A stretch of 64,000 nt of DNA from Acinetobacter calcoaceticus (GTDB lineage: Bacteria; Pseudomonadota; Gammaproteobacteria; Pseudomonadales; Moraxellaceae), in assembly GCF_004345325.1 (NCBI RefSeq), contig NZ_SLVJ01000002.1, positions 124,001 through 188,000 of the forward strand, given 5' to 3'. The translations under genes and the position numbers were made by a program. The notes beneath the pieces are model-generated. The model ran no database searches. It was given only the letters and a program-made list of their open reading frames with translations, and was not told where the DNA came from. Below are positions 20,331-30,454 of the stretch, one piece after another (position 1 is the stretch's first letter; each line of letters starts with the position of its first letter).

Positions 20331-22097
20331 ATGCAATTTAATTTTAAAAAAGCCTGTTTAGTATTCAGTATGGGGCTCGCAGTATCCGCATCGACATGGG
20401 CCAAAAATAATGTCGAGCATATTTATATTAATGGGAAAATTTATACTGCTGTTGAAAATGCACCGTTGCAACAGGCCATTGCTATTGGCAGTGACGGCAC
20501 GATCATTAAAGTGGGTAGCGATAAAGAGATTAAAAAGCTGGCTGATCAGACCACCCAAGTCACCGACCTCGGTCAAAAAGTTCTACTGCCAGGCATGATT
20601 GATTCGCATGTACATACCTTGGTTTCAGGCGTGGAAGGTGCATTGGCGACCCTAGATGAAGCTGATCGTGATCTTAAAGTGCTGGAACAAAAATTAATCC
20701 AAGCGCAAAAAGACGGAACCGGTATCGCAGGTGATGTGCTGTTTATGAATGGCTTGTCTTCGGAATACTGGGAGCAGAACGCGCAAATATCCAAGCTATT
20801 CAATAGCAAGCCTTGGAAAGATCAAGCCATTGTCTTGGTCGGTAGTGATCACCACACTGCTTGGGCCAATCAGGCAATGCTCAAAAAAGCCGGTATCGAT
20901 GCGGCCTATGTCAAAGCACTTCGCCCAGCGTCACAAAAAAATATCAGCCATGATACCAAGTTTAATCCAACGGGTTTCTTGGTTGATTCAGGTTGGGATA
21001 TGGTCAGTGAGCATATTCCAGCCTTGAGCCATGAGGTGATGTATCAAGGTTCTAAACAAGCGGTGCAATATTACAACAGCTTGGGGATTACCGCTTGGAT
21101 GGATATCGCAGCCAATGGTAAACCGCTGCAAGGTATTTTCAATATGCACAATACTGAAAATACTTTGGGTATGATCCCGATGTATAAAGAGCTTTCTGAA
21201 AATGGTGATCTGAGCGCACGTGTTTCCGGTCTACATGTGATTAACTCAAAAAGTACTGAGCAAGTCCTAGATGTGGTCGAAAAAATTAATCAGAAATATA
21301 GCAATATTGAAAACTTTAAATTGATTGGCCTGAAAATATTTGCCGATGGGGTGATTGAATATCCAGCCCAATCTGCGGCATTAATGGGTAAGTATTCAAA
21401 TACCCAAAACAGTGGTCAATTATTATTTGATCCAGTGCAATTTAAAGGCTTGGTCAACGAAGCGGATAAACGCGGGATCCTGATTCATATCCATGCCATT
21501 GGTGATCGTGCGGTGCATGAATCTTTAAATGCCATCGAATATGCGCGTAGTCAGCGTCAAAGTGCGATTAGCCATTCAATTACCCATTTACAGTTGGTCG
21601 ATCCTAAAGATTATCCACGTTTTAAACAAAATAATGTGATTGCATCCATGCAGTTGGCTTGGGCCTATGAAGATGGCATGAACCTCAGTTTGGTCAAACC
21701 GTATATCAGTGCAGAGTCGTATAAAGGCATGTACCCAGCGCATTCATTAATTCAACATGGTGCAACTATCGCTGGCGCCAGTGATGCACCGGTTTCTACC
21801 CCAAATCCTTTTGAGGCTATGGCGGTTGCAATGACCCGTAAAGGGCCAGATGGCGGATATTTAAATCCTGCTGAAGCCATTACGCTGGATCAAATCTTAA
21901 AAGCCTATACCATTAATTCCGCCAAGGCCTTGGGTTTAAGCGCTCAGATTGGCAGTTTGGAAGCAGGTAAGAAAGCCGATATGGTGATTCTGGATCGTGA
22001 TATCTTCAAAGCAAATCCACAACAGTTATCCCAAACCCAAGTGGTGACCACCATATTTAATGGTAAGCAGGTCTATCAACAGTCATCTAAAAACTGA
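20331..22097 (+). CDS. Exported amidohydrolase, YtcJ-like (Amidohydro_3)
   Basis: A 588-residue metal-dependent hydrolase with a signal peptide ending near STWA, so it is probably periplasmic. Visible features are the beta-strand opening HIYINGKIYTAV, the metal motif GMIDSHVHT, HIHAIGDRAVHESL, and the Asp loop GASDAPVSTPNPFEAM. The tail IGSLEAGKKADMVILDRD is typical of the superfamily. Relatives act on cyclic amides or N-acyl bonds; the substrate here is unknown. It is convergent with the TonB/ExbBD genes and ends at a shared terminator. Confidence 0.85.
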   Translation: MQFNFKKACLVFSMGLAVSASTWAKNNVEHIYINGKIYTAVENAPLQQAIAIGSDGTIIKVGSDKEIKKLADQTTQVTDLGQKVLLPGMIDSHVHTLVSGVEGALATLDEADRDLKVLEQKLIQAQKDGTGIAGDVLFMNGLSSEYWEQNAQISKLFNSKPWKDQAIVLVGSDHHTAWANQAMLKKAGIDAAYVKALRPASQKNISHDTKFNPTGFLVDSGWDMVSEHIPALSHEVMYQGSKQAVQYYNSLGITAWMDIAANGKPLQGIFNMHNTENTLGMIPMYKELSENGDLSARVSGLHVINSKSTEQVLDVVEKINQKYSNIENFKLIGLKIFADGVIEYPAQSAALMGKYSNTQNSGQLLFDPVQFKGLVNEADKRGILIHIHAIGDRAVHESLNAIEYARSQRQSAISHSITHLQLVDPKDYPRFKQNNVIASMQLAWAYEDGMNLSLVKPYISAESYKGMYPAHSLIQHGATIAGASDAPVSTPNPFEAMAVAMTRKGPDGGYLNPAEAITLDQILKAYTINSAKALGLSAQIGSLEAGKKADMVILDRDIFKANPQQLSQTQVVTTIFNGKQVYQQSSKN

Positions 22098-22124
22098 GTA
22101 AGCTGAAACTTTCATCAGCACTAA

Positions 22125-22188
22125 AAAAACTGCCGCATTGAACAGACCCCAAAATCTTGGATGGTTGAGTTCAAATGTGGCAGTTTTT
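22125..22188. terminator. Terminator between the amidohydrolase gene and exbD
   Basis: A long stem is formed by AAAAACTGCCGCATTGAAC (22125-22143) and GTTCAAATGTGGCAGTTTTT (22169-22188), with one small bulge and a 25-base loop. It can act on both convergent transcripts. Confidence 0.75.
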
Positions 22189-22227
22189 ATACAACTTGAG
22201 TGGTGTAAATGACATCACTAGCTAAGC

Positions 22228-22647
22228 TTAGGGTGTACTCACAATACCGATTTTGTTGATCTTCAACTTTTGTGCAGAAGCCATCACCATTGCAATATCT
22301 TTATACTCAGCCATTGGGTCGGGCTTAAACTTTATTTGATCCTGATCGTGTTGCTTTGCCACCGTTTGAAAGTGTAGTTCAAGTGCAGAACGATCATTGA
22401 GCAATTGTTCATTCCAATAGATTTTACCTTGGGCATCAATACGTAAATCAATAACTTCAGGTGGTTTCTCTACACTAGGTGGGGCAGGAGCACCATTGGG
22501 TAAGTTGATATTTATGGCATTGTTCGGTGTGGGTATCGTAATAATAAACATAATAATCAGAACCAACATGACATCGATTAACGGCGTCATATTGAGTTCC
22601 ATCATGACGTCATCATCATCATTTTTCGAACCTACATTCATTCCCAT
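22228..22647 (-). CDS. exbD: ExbD/TolR-family biopolymer transporter (second ExbD)
   Basis: A 139-residue inner-membrane protein with one membrane segment. The essential Asp lies in the motif MTPLIDVMLVLIIMFIIT, and a periplasmic domain follows. With ExbB it converts proton flow into TonB movement. It is the last gene of tonB-exbB-exbD-exbD, and the two ExbD copies differ clearly in sequence. Confidence 0.9.
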   Translation of the reverse strand: MGMNVGSKNDDDDVMMELNMTPLIDVMLVLIIMFIITIPTPNNAININLPNGAPAPPSVEKPPEVIDLRIDAQGKIYWNEQLLNDRSALELHFQTVAKQHDQDQIKFKPDPMAEYKDIAMVMASAQKLKINKIGIVSTP

Positions 22648-22666
22648 CGTGAATACTCTCTCAAGG

Positions 22667-23092
22667 CTATGGCGCAGCAGAAGGTGTGGTCACAAAAGCG
22701 ATTTTACCTATACCTGCTTGCTTGGTTAAATTAATCACCTCATCTATAGATTTAAAATGTGTGAGTTGATCACCTCGAATATGTACCTCAGGTTGAGGGC
22801 GTTTTTCTGCCTCAACTTTAAGTCTGGCAAGTAGAATATCTGCGCTGGCGATGTGACTTTCATCCCAAAAGAAATCTCCATTCTTATTCACTGAGAGTTG
22901 AATATTTTCAGAAGTCGTTGCATATGGCGTGCTATTTTCTTCGGGTAATGTCACGGGGACTGTATGTGTGACCACAGGTACAGTAATAATAAATATAATC
23001 AGCAGCACCAACATAATATCGACTAGCGGCGTTGTATTAATGGTGCCAATTACATCGTCTTCATTGTCATCTGAATTGACCATCATACCCAT
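22667..23092 (-). CDS. exbD: ExbD/TolR-family biopolymer transporter (first ExbD)
   Basis: A 141-residue paralogue of the next gene. It has an acidic cytoplasmic N-terminus (SDDNEDDV), the proton-path Asp in TTPLVDIMLVLLIIFIIT and a periplasmic domain. It is 16 bases after exbB, in the same operon. Paired exbD genes also occur in xanthomonad TonB clusters. Confidence 0.9.
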   Translation of the reverse strand: MGMMVNSDDNEDDVIGTINTTPLVDIMLVLLIIFIITVPVVTHTVPVTLPEENSTPYATTSENIQLSVNKNGDFFWDESHIASADILLARLKVEAEKRPQPEVHIRGDQLTHFKSIDEVINLTKQAGIGKIAFVTTPSAAP

Positions 23093-23108
23093 GATTGTAG
23101 CCTCGCTT

Positions 23109-23978
23109 TTATTTCATACTACGGTTGATGGGGTTGTTGGTATTCATCTCACCACTGAGTAGTACGGTGTGCAGATCAGATCCGAAAGTACGCACATTTT
23201 CCATTACTGCCTTATTGCGTCGGGTTAACCAGTTGTAACCCAGTACAGCGGGTACTGCGACTGCGAGACCAATAGCCGTCATAATCAATGCTTCACCTAC
23301 AGGGCCTGCAACTTTATCTATTGAAGCCTGACCTGACACACCAATTGCAGTTAAGGCATGATAGATTCCCCAAACTGTACCAAATAGACCAACAAAGGGT
23401 GCGGTAGAACCTACCGTGGCGAGAAAAGCCAAGCCACTGCTTAAATGACTTTGAATTTTGTCCACGGCACGTTGTATTGAGATGCTCACCCAAGTGTTAA
23501 AGTCAATGCGTTGTAATAAAGTGCCTTCGTGATGCTGGGTCGAGTTAATGCCTTTTTCAGCGATAAAGCGATAGGTGCTCGTGCTCTCTAAACTGGTGGC
23601 GGCTTCAGCGAGTGAACTTGATTCCCAAAAGTTTTTTTCAGCTTCTAAGCCTTGGCGTTTGATTTTTGATTGTTGTAAAAACTTACTCAAGATGATGAAC
23701 CAAGTCCCAATCGACATGATGACCAGAATGAACAAGGTGGTTTTCGATACTAAGTCGCCATCTCTCCAAAGTGCTTCGAGACCATATGGATTTTCAACCG
23801 TTTCAGTTGTCGCAGGTTTAGGGGGTGGCATGGGCGTCGTTGCTTGCGGCGAGGTGGTCGTGGTGACCGGCGTAGGGCTGACGCCCTCTGCTATAGCAGG
23901 ACTGAGAGGAAGTAAGGCGCTCACAGCCAGAATGCTTACTGATAAATAACGTAATAATGGGTTTGTTGATTTTTGCAT
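23109..23978 (-). CDS. exbB: ExbB/TolQ-family proton channel with extended N-terminus
   Basis: About 289 residues. A signal-like segment (LLRYLSVSILAVSALLPLSPAIA) is followed by about 40 Pro/Thr-rich residues, then the ExbB core with three membrane helices. The conserved GLFGTVWGIYHALTAIG and the helix GEALIMTAIGLAVAVPAVLGYNWL are visible. The start is ATG 23978, six bases after GGAG; an in-frame ATG at 24008 is less likely. The long periplasmic extension is seen in some ExbB proteins. It powers TonB with the two ExbD proteins. Confidence 0.9.
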   Translation of the reverse strand: MQKSTNPLLRYLSVSILAVSALLPLSPAIAEGVSPTPVTTTTSPQATTPMPPPKPATTETVENPYGLEALWRDGDLVSKTTLFILVIMSIGTWFIILSKFLQQSKIKRQGLEAEKNFWESSSLAEAATSLESTSTYRFIAEKGINSTQHHEGTLLQRIDFNTWVSISIQRAVDKIQSHLSSGLAFLATVGSTAPFVGLFGTVWGIYHALTAIGVSGQASIDKVAGPVGEALIMTAIGLAVAVPAVLGYNWLTRRNKAVMENVRTFGSDLHTVLLSGEMNTNNPINRSMK

Positions 23979-24012
23979 TGTTTGCTCCAATTTTTTTAAA
24001 AGATTCATTTAA

Positions 24013-24732
24013 TTAGTTGATGACAAATTCATAGGGGATGTCGTACCACGATGGTTGAGCTTCGCCATTTTTCATTGCTGGCTGAAAGCTACACAGACTG
24101 AATGCTTTTGTTGCAGCGCGATCTAAGTTTTTGCTGCCACTGGATTTCTTGACCTTTGATTCATTGACTTTGCCATCGGTACCGACAAATACCGAAACAA
24201 TCACCACACCCTGTTCTTCATTCCTCAGAGATTCACGAGGATAATCTGGCGCTTTACAACCTGCCTGGCCTTTAGTCACACCGCGTGTTACACCGACTGG
24301 TGCTGGGCTTGGTGCAGGGCTCGGTGTTGCTTGTGCTGCCGGGATTGGTGAAGGACTCGGAGTTGCTTGTGGTGCCGGATTTGTATTGGGCGCCGGAACA
24401 TTTGTCGTTGTGGGTGCAACAGGCGTTACTGCTTTAGTTACAGGCTTGGTTACTGGCGGAACTTTTTCTAATGGCTTAGCAGTTTCTGCCGGTTTCTCAA
24501 CAACTTTTGGTGGTTCTGGCGGTGTATCTACGGGCTTCGGGATCACGATTGGCGGAGGCGGCGTGTCCTGAATAATTAGCAGTTCAACAGGCTTTTCTGC
24601 TGGCTTTATGATCTGGTGTGTCAAACTTGCCATGAGCAGATAGGCCACGATGAGATGAAGAAAAATCACTGCAGCAATACAAATTATATTTTTTGCAGTT
24701 TTGTTTTCGATCTCTGTATAAGGCATACCCAT
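24013..24732 (-). CDS. tonB: TonB energy transducer
   Basis: About 239 residues. A single N-terminal membrane helix (IICIAAVIFLHLIVAYLLMASL, with the family His) is followed by a long Pro/Lys/Thr-rich spacer (about residues 55-150). The C-terminal TonB domain (DYPRESLRNEEQGVVIVSVFVGTDGKV...) ends FVIN. Two cysteines in the C-terminal domain could form a disulfide. ATG 24732 follows AGGAG by five bases. It probably serves the neighbouring receptor. Confidence 0.9.
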   Translation of the reverse strand: MGMPYTEIENKTAKNIICIAAVIFLHLIVAYLLMASLTHQIIKPAEKPVELLIIQDTPPPPIVIPKPVDTPPEPPKVVEKPAETAKPLEKVPPVTKPVTKAVTPVAPTTTNVPAPNTNPAPQATPSPSPIPAAQATPSPAPSPAPVGVTRGVTKGQAGCKAPDYPRESLRNEEQGVVIVSVFVGTDGKVNESKVKKSSGSKNLDRAATKAFSLCSFQPAMKNGEAQPSWYDIPYEFVIN

Positions 24733-24905
24733 GATTGCTCCTGAATTTTGAGACAAACAATTAAGCAATAGACGGTGAAATTTGTGATTTCAAAGCTCAT
24801 TTATGTTTATCAAAATAATTACGGTCTATTTTGTTTGGCTAAAATTGAGTTTTTTTTAAAGGCCTATACTCTGAAAATAGTCATAAAATAGGCCCAATAT
24901 TGGTT

Positions 24906-27569
24906 TTAGAATTTGTATGTACCTCGGACAAAGTAGGTACGGCCGAGGGGATCTGCATAGCGAGGATCGTAGCCCATTTGAAAGTTATCAATGACATTTG
25001 AGGCGGGAGGGGCCTCATCAAACATATTTTTGATCCCCATAGTGAGATCTATGTTTTTGAAACCTTTATAATTTCCAGAAATATTGTAGACGGAGTAGTT
25101 ACTGACTTTATGATTTTGGCCATCCGCATTTTGATCTTTATATCCTTTTGAAAATGCTTGTTGGAAATTTAAATTCCAATTGTCGTAATTCCAGTTCAGG
25201 TTTGCGGTATGTTTCCAACGTAATAAAATGGCTTGATGTTCAAGTCCAGCATAAGAACCTGCAACCCCTTTCCATTCTTTGCCTTTCTCAGATTGAAATT
25301 TATAATCAGTTAAATAGGTACCATCAATATTAAAACCAAAACGACCCGAACGAGTCATTGCGGACATCCAATTCAGTCCAATATCAACACCTGAGGTTTT
25401 TATACCACCAAGATTTTGATTGGTGGTAATAATATAATTTATTGAGCCATCAGGGTTTCTTACAAACTTATCTGCATATTTAGTGGGGTCAGCAAAAATA
25501 GCAGCCTCAGAAATTGCAGAGATTTGATTCTCGACTTCAATATTAAAATAATCCAGTGTGAGCGAGAGGTTTTTAATCGGTTCAAAGACTAATCCAGCGG
25601 TAAATGATTTAGATTCTTCGGCCTGTAAATTTTTATTCCCACCATTTTGTCTATCGAATTGCATTTTACAATCACGCTCTGGTATACCCCCCGCAGCGCT
25701 GTCGACCACACCACCAGGACAAAGCTTAGGATCATTATAAGATCCAGAGCTGTTGGTCAAAGAATTCGAACCATTCACCTCCCAAAGTGTAGGTGCACGG
25801 AAGCCAGTACTATAGGTCGTACGGAACATTAATTGCTTAATCGGCTCCCAGCGCAGTGCAAATTTTGGATTAAAGGTGTTACCAAAATCATTATAACGAT
25901 CATATCTGGCGGCCAATTGCGCTTCTAGAGTGTCATGTAAGGGGATTTGCAGCTCGGTAAATACGGATTGGATATTACGACTGCCCGTTTCAGTTGGGGC
26001 ATTGGGATCACTGCCTGCACTTGGAACCACGCTCACAATGGCCTTGTTCGACTTACTGGTCCAGTCCTCATAGCGATAACTTGCACCGACAGCAAAGCCG
26101 ACATCACCAGCAGGTAGCGTGTAAATTGGTCGACTTGCAGTAAAATCAACGGTGGTGGTCGATAAGTTTGCTTCTAGGTATTTACCTGTAACGCCGAGTT
26201 GATTCCAAATATCGGCATCCTTTGGGTTTTGTGGGCCAAAAGGATTTAGTTGGCCATTGTTAATTGCTTCTTGGGTTTTGTCATAATTAAGATAGCCGCT
26301 CAGCAACGCATCTTGTGCGCGACTGTAGCCATAGGTGATACCAGAATTAATATCCCAACCATAGCTCTGACCCTCGATGCCACCGAATAGACGATGCGAC
26401 TGATTAATACTATTGCTGACGCGATTGCCTCCCTGGGATCGCATATAGAGCGTTATTGGATCTTTTATACTGCCAACTGCAGGTGTAATACCATTTCCGG
26501 GATAGTATGGATTGTTTCCATCCATTTGCAGATCAAAGAACACATCAGGAGCGACGGAGGTGATTACCTCATTGCGTGTATATAAATATTCTGCGACTGC
26601 ATTATATTGATCATTTAATTTTGTGGTGAGTCGGCCCATGACCGATATATCTTCAGTTTCTGGAACGATACCAATAACCGCCTGTGAGTTGTAGCGACAG
26701 CTTTTACCATCAACACTATAAGTCAAGGGATCACTACCACAACCCGTCGCAGCATATGGATTTTCATGTCCGATAATGTTGGCTGGAAATGAACCACTAC
26801 TGGATTTATCTAAGCCTAATTCTGGAATTAATCCACCACGTCGACTGATATTACGATCTTGTGCCATGACACGATTCATTTTTCGATAATCGACAACACC
26901 AAAAAAATTATATTTATCTTCATCTAAGTCGCCGAAGCCACCAAAAATACTGAACTCCTGTTGTTCACCACCTTTGGCTTCTGGTTTTTGGTAGCCGCTG
27001 GTGATATTTAATCCGGTAAATTCTTTTTTGGTTATAAAATTAATCACCCCCCCGATCGCATCTGTACCATAGGTTGCCGAAGCACCGTCTCTTAATACTT
27101 CGATACGTTCTAGCATAGCCATTGGGATGATATTTAAATTGGTCACGCCACTGTCGTATGCATTTGCTGCAAGGCGACGACCATTGAGTAATACCAAGGT
27201 TTTATTTGCACCGAGGGCACGCAAGTTTGCACTTGAGCCTGCGGTTTTACTTCGACCTACGTTGCTTGCAGTCACAAAATTAGATTGATTGGCTGATATT
27301 TTAGATAGTGCTTCTTCTACTGTGGTCACCCCCTGTTTGACCAACTCATCAACTTTGACCACAGTAATTGGTGATGCACTTTGTGCAGCTACTCCCTTGA
27401 TCGACGATCCTGTCACTGTGACTTTGGCCACTTTGGTTGTGGTGTCTTCTGTATCTTCAGCATGAGCAAGGTTAAAATACAACATGCTTAAACTTAAGGT
27501 ACTCAGTTGCAGAAATTTTGTTCCAGTGAATGGTGGTGTTTTTACTAATTTTAAGCCATTTTTATTCAT
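24906..27569 (-). CDS. TonB-dependent outer-membrane receptor
   Basis: An 887-residue receptor with a signal peptide (cleavage near NLAHA). The TonB-box region VAKVTVTGSSIKG is followed by a plug domain (residues about 70-190, with LVLLNGRRLA, IEVLRDGASATYGTDAIGGVINFITKK) and a large beta-barrel ending in FVRGTYKF. The LNGRR and GASATYGTDAIGGVIN signatures are those of the Oar/CirA-like large receptors often tied to peptides or sugars rather than classic siderophores. The ligand is unknown. It lies just upstream of tonB on the same strand and is divergent from an exported peptidase. Confidence 0.9.
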   Translation of the reverse strand: MNKNGLKLVKTPPFTGTKFLQLSTLSLSMLYFNLAHAEDTEDTTTKVAKVTVTGSSIKGVAAQSASPITVVKVDELVKQGVTTVEEALSKISANQSNFVTASNVGRSKTAGSSANLRALGANKTLVLLNGRRLAANAYDSGVTNLNIIPMAMLERIEVLRDGASATYGTDAIGGVINFITKKEFTGLNITSGYQKPEAKGGEQQEFSIFGGFGDLDEDKYNFFGVVDYRKMNRVMAQDRNISRRGGLIPELGLDKSSSGSFPANIIGHENPYAATGCGSDPLTYSVDGKSCRYNSQAVIGIVPETEDISVMGRLTTKLNDQYNAVAEYLYTRNEVITSVAPDVFFDLQMDGNNPYYPGNGITPAVGSIKDPITLYMRSQGGNRVSNSINQSHRLFGGIEGQSYGWDINSGITYGYSRAQDALLSGYLNYDKTQEAINNGQLNPFGPQNPKDADIWNQLGVTGKYLEANLSTTTVDFTASRPIYTLPAGDVGFAVGASYRYEDWTSKSNKAIVSVVPSAGSDPNAPTETGSRNIQSVFTELQIPLHDTLEAQLAARYDRYNDFGNTFNPKFALRWEPIKQLMFRTTYSTGFRAPTLWEVNGSNSLTNSSGSYNDPKLCPGGVVDSAAGGIPERDCKMQFDRQNGGNKNLQAEESKSFTAGLVFEPIKNLSLTLDYFNIEVENQISAISEAAIFADPTKYADKFVRNPDGSINYIITTNQNLGGIKTSGVDIGLNWMSAMTRSGRFGFNIDGTYLTDYKFQSEKGKEWKGVAGSYAGLEHQAILLRWKHTANLNWNYDNWNLNFQQAFSKGYKDQNADGQNHKVSNYSVYNISGNYKGFKNIDLTMGIKNMFDEAPPASNVIDNFQMGYDPRYADPLGRTYFVRGTYKF

Positions 27570-28345
27570 CTTTGATGTAGCCTTAGCATTAAATATAGCG
27601 ATATTGCTCTAAATTGTGTTAAGCAATCACTATGCCAACTAAATCACGGAATATTATCGTAGTCACAGGAATGGTGCTCTTTTATTCATTGCTTGATTGA
27701 GAATGGGCTGTATATTAAATAGCGGATAAATTTTAAAAAACTGAATTTATTTGCACCTTAAAATTCTCAAATAAGTATTTTAAATCTGATTGGAAGATTT
27801 AAAAAAAACTAAAAGTGATCGTAAATGCAACATAAATTGCGAGCATTGGAAGATTTGAGGGCATTAAAATTGATGGGTTAAATTAAAATTTATCTATTGA
27901 ATATTAATCTAAATATCTAATTTATTTATAATCGGCACTATTTTTGTAATTTATGCCTGTACTTAATTTGTGCAAAAGAATCTTTTTAAAAAATAATTGA
28001 GCTTGAGCACTGTTGCTGTTGAAGTGTTTTAGATGCAACGACTGTCTATAAATTTATATTCAATCGGAAATCTAGTATGCATGTGGCACGAAAATAGCTT
28101 TTAACACCGTTGCAATGGCAGCACCTCGATTAAACAAGTTGAAGTATGTAGAATTTTGATCGCAGATTATGAAAAAACGCAATAATATATTCGCAGAATA
28201 CTGATGAGCTAAAAGTGCTTTCCTTAAGGAATGAGAATTTAGTTGTTGTTTAAAGTTTTTCAAAATGATCGTCGTAAAATCTCAGCACGATATAACAGAG
28301 ATGGATACATTTACATTTATTCAAATACTATAAATTGGAGCTTAT
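27570..28345. other. Long AT-rich intergenic region between receptor and M3 peptidase
   Basis: About 775 bases with no gene I can support. The only open frame of note (28072-28263, minus, 63 codons) has no ribosome-binding site or recognisable features. The region must carry the divergent promoters. No clear operator, Fur-like box or RNA was recognised. Confidence 0.5.
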
Positions 28346-30361
28346 ATGAAGATTAAGTCTGTTAAATTCTCATTAATATATCTATGTATGTTTAGCCTAC
28401 TCAGTCCAGAAAAAACCCTAGCAGCAGAACCGGTACGTACTGAATTGCCATTATTTAAGGCCAGTCAAATTCCTCAGTTGTGTGAGTCGAACATAAATCA
28501 AGTAAACAAAAAAATATTAGAAATTGAAAATAGTTCCAGTGCTTTATCATCTGAATCAGCCTTAGTCACTTGGGATAAGTTATTTGCAAATTTTGAGGAT
28601 TTTTATGGCGCCATCGGCATATACAGTAATGTAGATCCAGACCCGAAATTACGCAAAGCTGCAGAAGAGTGTGAGATAAAAATCAATCAACTCATGGTGA
28701 ATATTTTTCAAAACCCGAAATTATATCACTATGTAAAATCAGCGCAGGCCGCAGATGAAATTGATCAGAAATATCGTGTGGATGTGTTAGACCAATTTGA
28801 GCGCACTGGGGTGCAACTGAGTGCGGAAAAGGCTAAACGTTTAAAAGAAATTCTAGATGAACTTACTAAAATTGAGCAGGTCTATGCACGAAATATTAGA
28901 GATAATCCTAAAAAATTAGCATTCAGTCCCGCAGAAATGAAGGGACTTCCAAAAAGTTATTTATCGAATCTGAGCAAAGACAAAAAGGGCCATTATCTAC
29001 TCGGATTTGAATATCCAGAATATAGTCCATTTATGCAGCTTGCTGAAAATGATGCTGCACGAAAACGATATCAAACGGCATTTACACGCCGAGGCACGGA
29101 TTCTAATTTAGCCTTACTCAAAAGAGCCATTGATCTACGTTATGAACAAGCACAATTGTTTGATTTGCCTAGCTATGCAGATTTAGTTTTGAAAAACCGC
29201 ATGGCTCAAAACCCACAAGCGGTGAATCAGTTCTTAGCTGAAATCAAAGTGCAAGTTGCACCGCTTGAGAAAAAAGAAGTGGCTGCATTAAGTGCATTTA
29301 AGGCAGAGACTTTAAAAATACCTGTGGAACAGGCAGTCGTTGAGCGTTGGAGCGAGGCCTATTGGAGTGAAAAGTTAAAACAGGCACAGTTTAAGATTGA
29401 TCAAGAGCAACTCAGAAAATATTTTCCAACCACTGCCACGAAAAAATGGTTATTTGCAATCTCTGAGAATTTATATGGCATCAAATTTGTGCCGATCAAG
29501 CTGAAATCTTGGCATAAAGAAGTTGAATATTATGATGTGATCGATAGCCAGACCGATCAATTTCTGGGTGGACTGTACATGGATATGTTTCCACGAGCGG
29601 GTAAATATGGACATGCAGCCGTATGGAGTGTCAGGGGGGGGAGTACGCTTTTAGAGCGCAAGCCAATCTCGGTGTTAGTGACGAACTTTAATCGTGATGG
29701 TTTAAACAGTAATGAATTAGAAACCTTTGTACATGAATTTGGACATGCCCTACATGGAATCTTATCCAATACCCGTTATGCAGGGCAGTCTGGAACTTCT
29801 GTAGAGCGTGATTTTGTCGAAGCACCATCACAGATGTATGAGGAATGGGCACGTCGTGAAGAGTCATTGAGTAAAATCGCGGATTACTGTGATCCTGAAT
29901 GCCCACGTGTAGATGGTGATTTGGTGCAACGATTAACGGCAGCACATAATTATGGTCAAGGATTACACTATGCCCGCCAGACCCTTTATGCTCAATATGA
30001 CATGGCATTGCATGCAGCAAATGCCTCACAGCTTAAACCTTTAGAACTCTGGAAGCAGATGGAATCGCAAACAGCCTTAGGGTATGTTGCAACATCACAA
30101 TTTCCGGGTCAATTTGGGCATCTGATGGGCGGTTATCAAGCTGGGTATTATGGTTATATGTGGTCCGAAGTCTTGGCCTTAGACATGCTTTCAGTATTTG
30201 AGGGCAATTTAAACAACCCGGTTATTGGTCAGCGCTATCGTCAAATGATCTTGTCAGAAGGCAGTCAAAAACCCACTGCACAGATCGTGCGTCAATTTAT
30301 CGGGCGTGAACCTAACAAAGAAGCGTTCTTTAAAGAAATTAGCGGACAACGGGTGAAATAA
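28346..30361 (+). CDS. Exported M3-family zinc metallopeptidase
   Basis: A 671-residue oligopeptidase with a signal peptide ending near KTLAA. The zinc motif HEFGH is at about residues 463-467, followed by ALHGILSN and the third-ligand region VEAPSQMYEEW. The substrate region GGYQAGYYGYMWSE is typical of M3A enzymes (Dcp/oligopeptidase A relatives). Such enzymes cut short peptides, here probably in the periplasm. Its position opposite a TonB receptor suggests they work on the same nutrient; that is inference. Confidence 0.88.
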   Translation: MKIKSVKFSLIYLCMFSLLSPEKTLAAEPVRTELPLFKASQIPQLCESNINQVNKKILEIENSSSALSSESALVTWDKLFANFEDFYGAIGIYSNVDPDPKLRKAAEECEIKINQLMVNIFQNPKLYHYVKSAQAADEIDQKYRVDVLDQFERTGVQLSAEKAKRLKEILDELTKIEQVYARNIRDNPKKLAFSPAEMKGLPKSYLSNLSKDKKGHYLLGFEYPEYSPFMQLAENDAARKRYQTAFTRRGTDSNLALLKRAIDLRYEQAQLFDLPSYADLVLKNRMAQNPQAVNQFLAEIKVQVAPLEKKEVAALSAFKAETLKIPVEQAVVERWSEAYWSEKLKQAQFKIDQEQLRKYFPTTATKKWLFAISENLYGIKFVPIKLKSWHKEVEYYDVIDSQTDQFLGGLYMDMFPRAGKYGHAAVWSVRGGSTLLERKPISVLVTNFNRDGLNSNELETFVHEFGHALHGILSNTRYAGQSGTSVERDFVEAPSQMYEEWARREESLSKIADYCDPECPRVDGDLVQRLTAAHNYGQGLHYARQTLYAQYDMALHAANASQLKPLELWKQMESQTALGYVATSQFPGQFGHLMGGYQAGYYGYMWSEVLALDMLSVFEGNLNNPVIGQRYRQMILSEGSQKPTAQIVRQFIGREPNKEAFFKEISGQRVK

Positions 30362-30454
30362 ACTTATTTGCAGCGGTGAGGATGTAACTGGGTTGAGTGC
30401 TGAATGAAAGCATTAAGATTAAATTTATCAAAGACATGTTGTTTTTATAATGAA

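Noticed and set aside
24386-24571. Gly/Val-rich plus-strand frame opposite tonB
   Set aside because: It is the complement of the Pro/Thr-rich spacer of TonB, so the apparent repeat protein is an artefact.
28072-28263. 63-codon minus-strand frame in the long gap upstream of the M3 peptidase gene
   Set aside because: It has no ribosome-binding site, no recognisable domain and a composition like random AT-rich translation.
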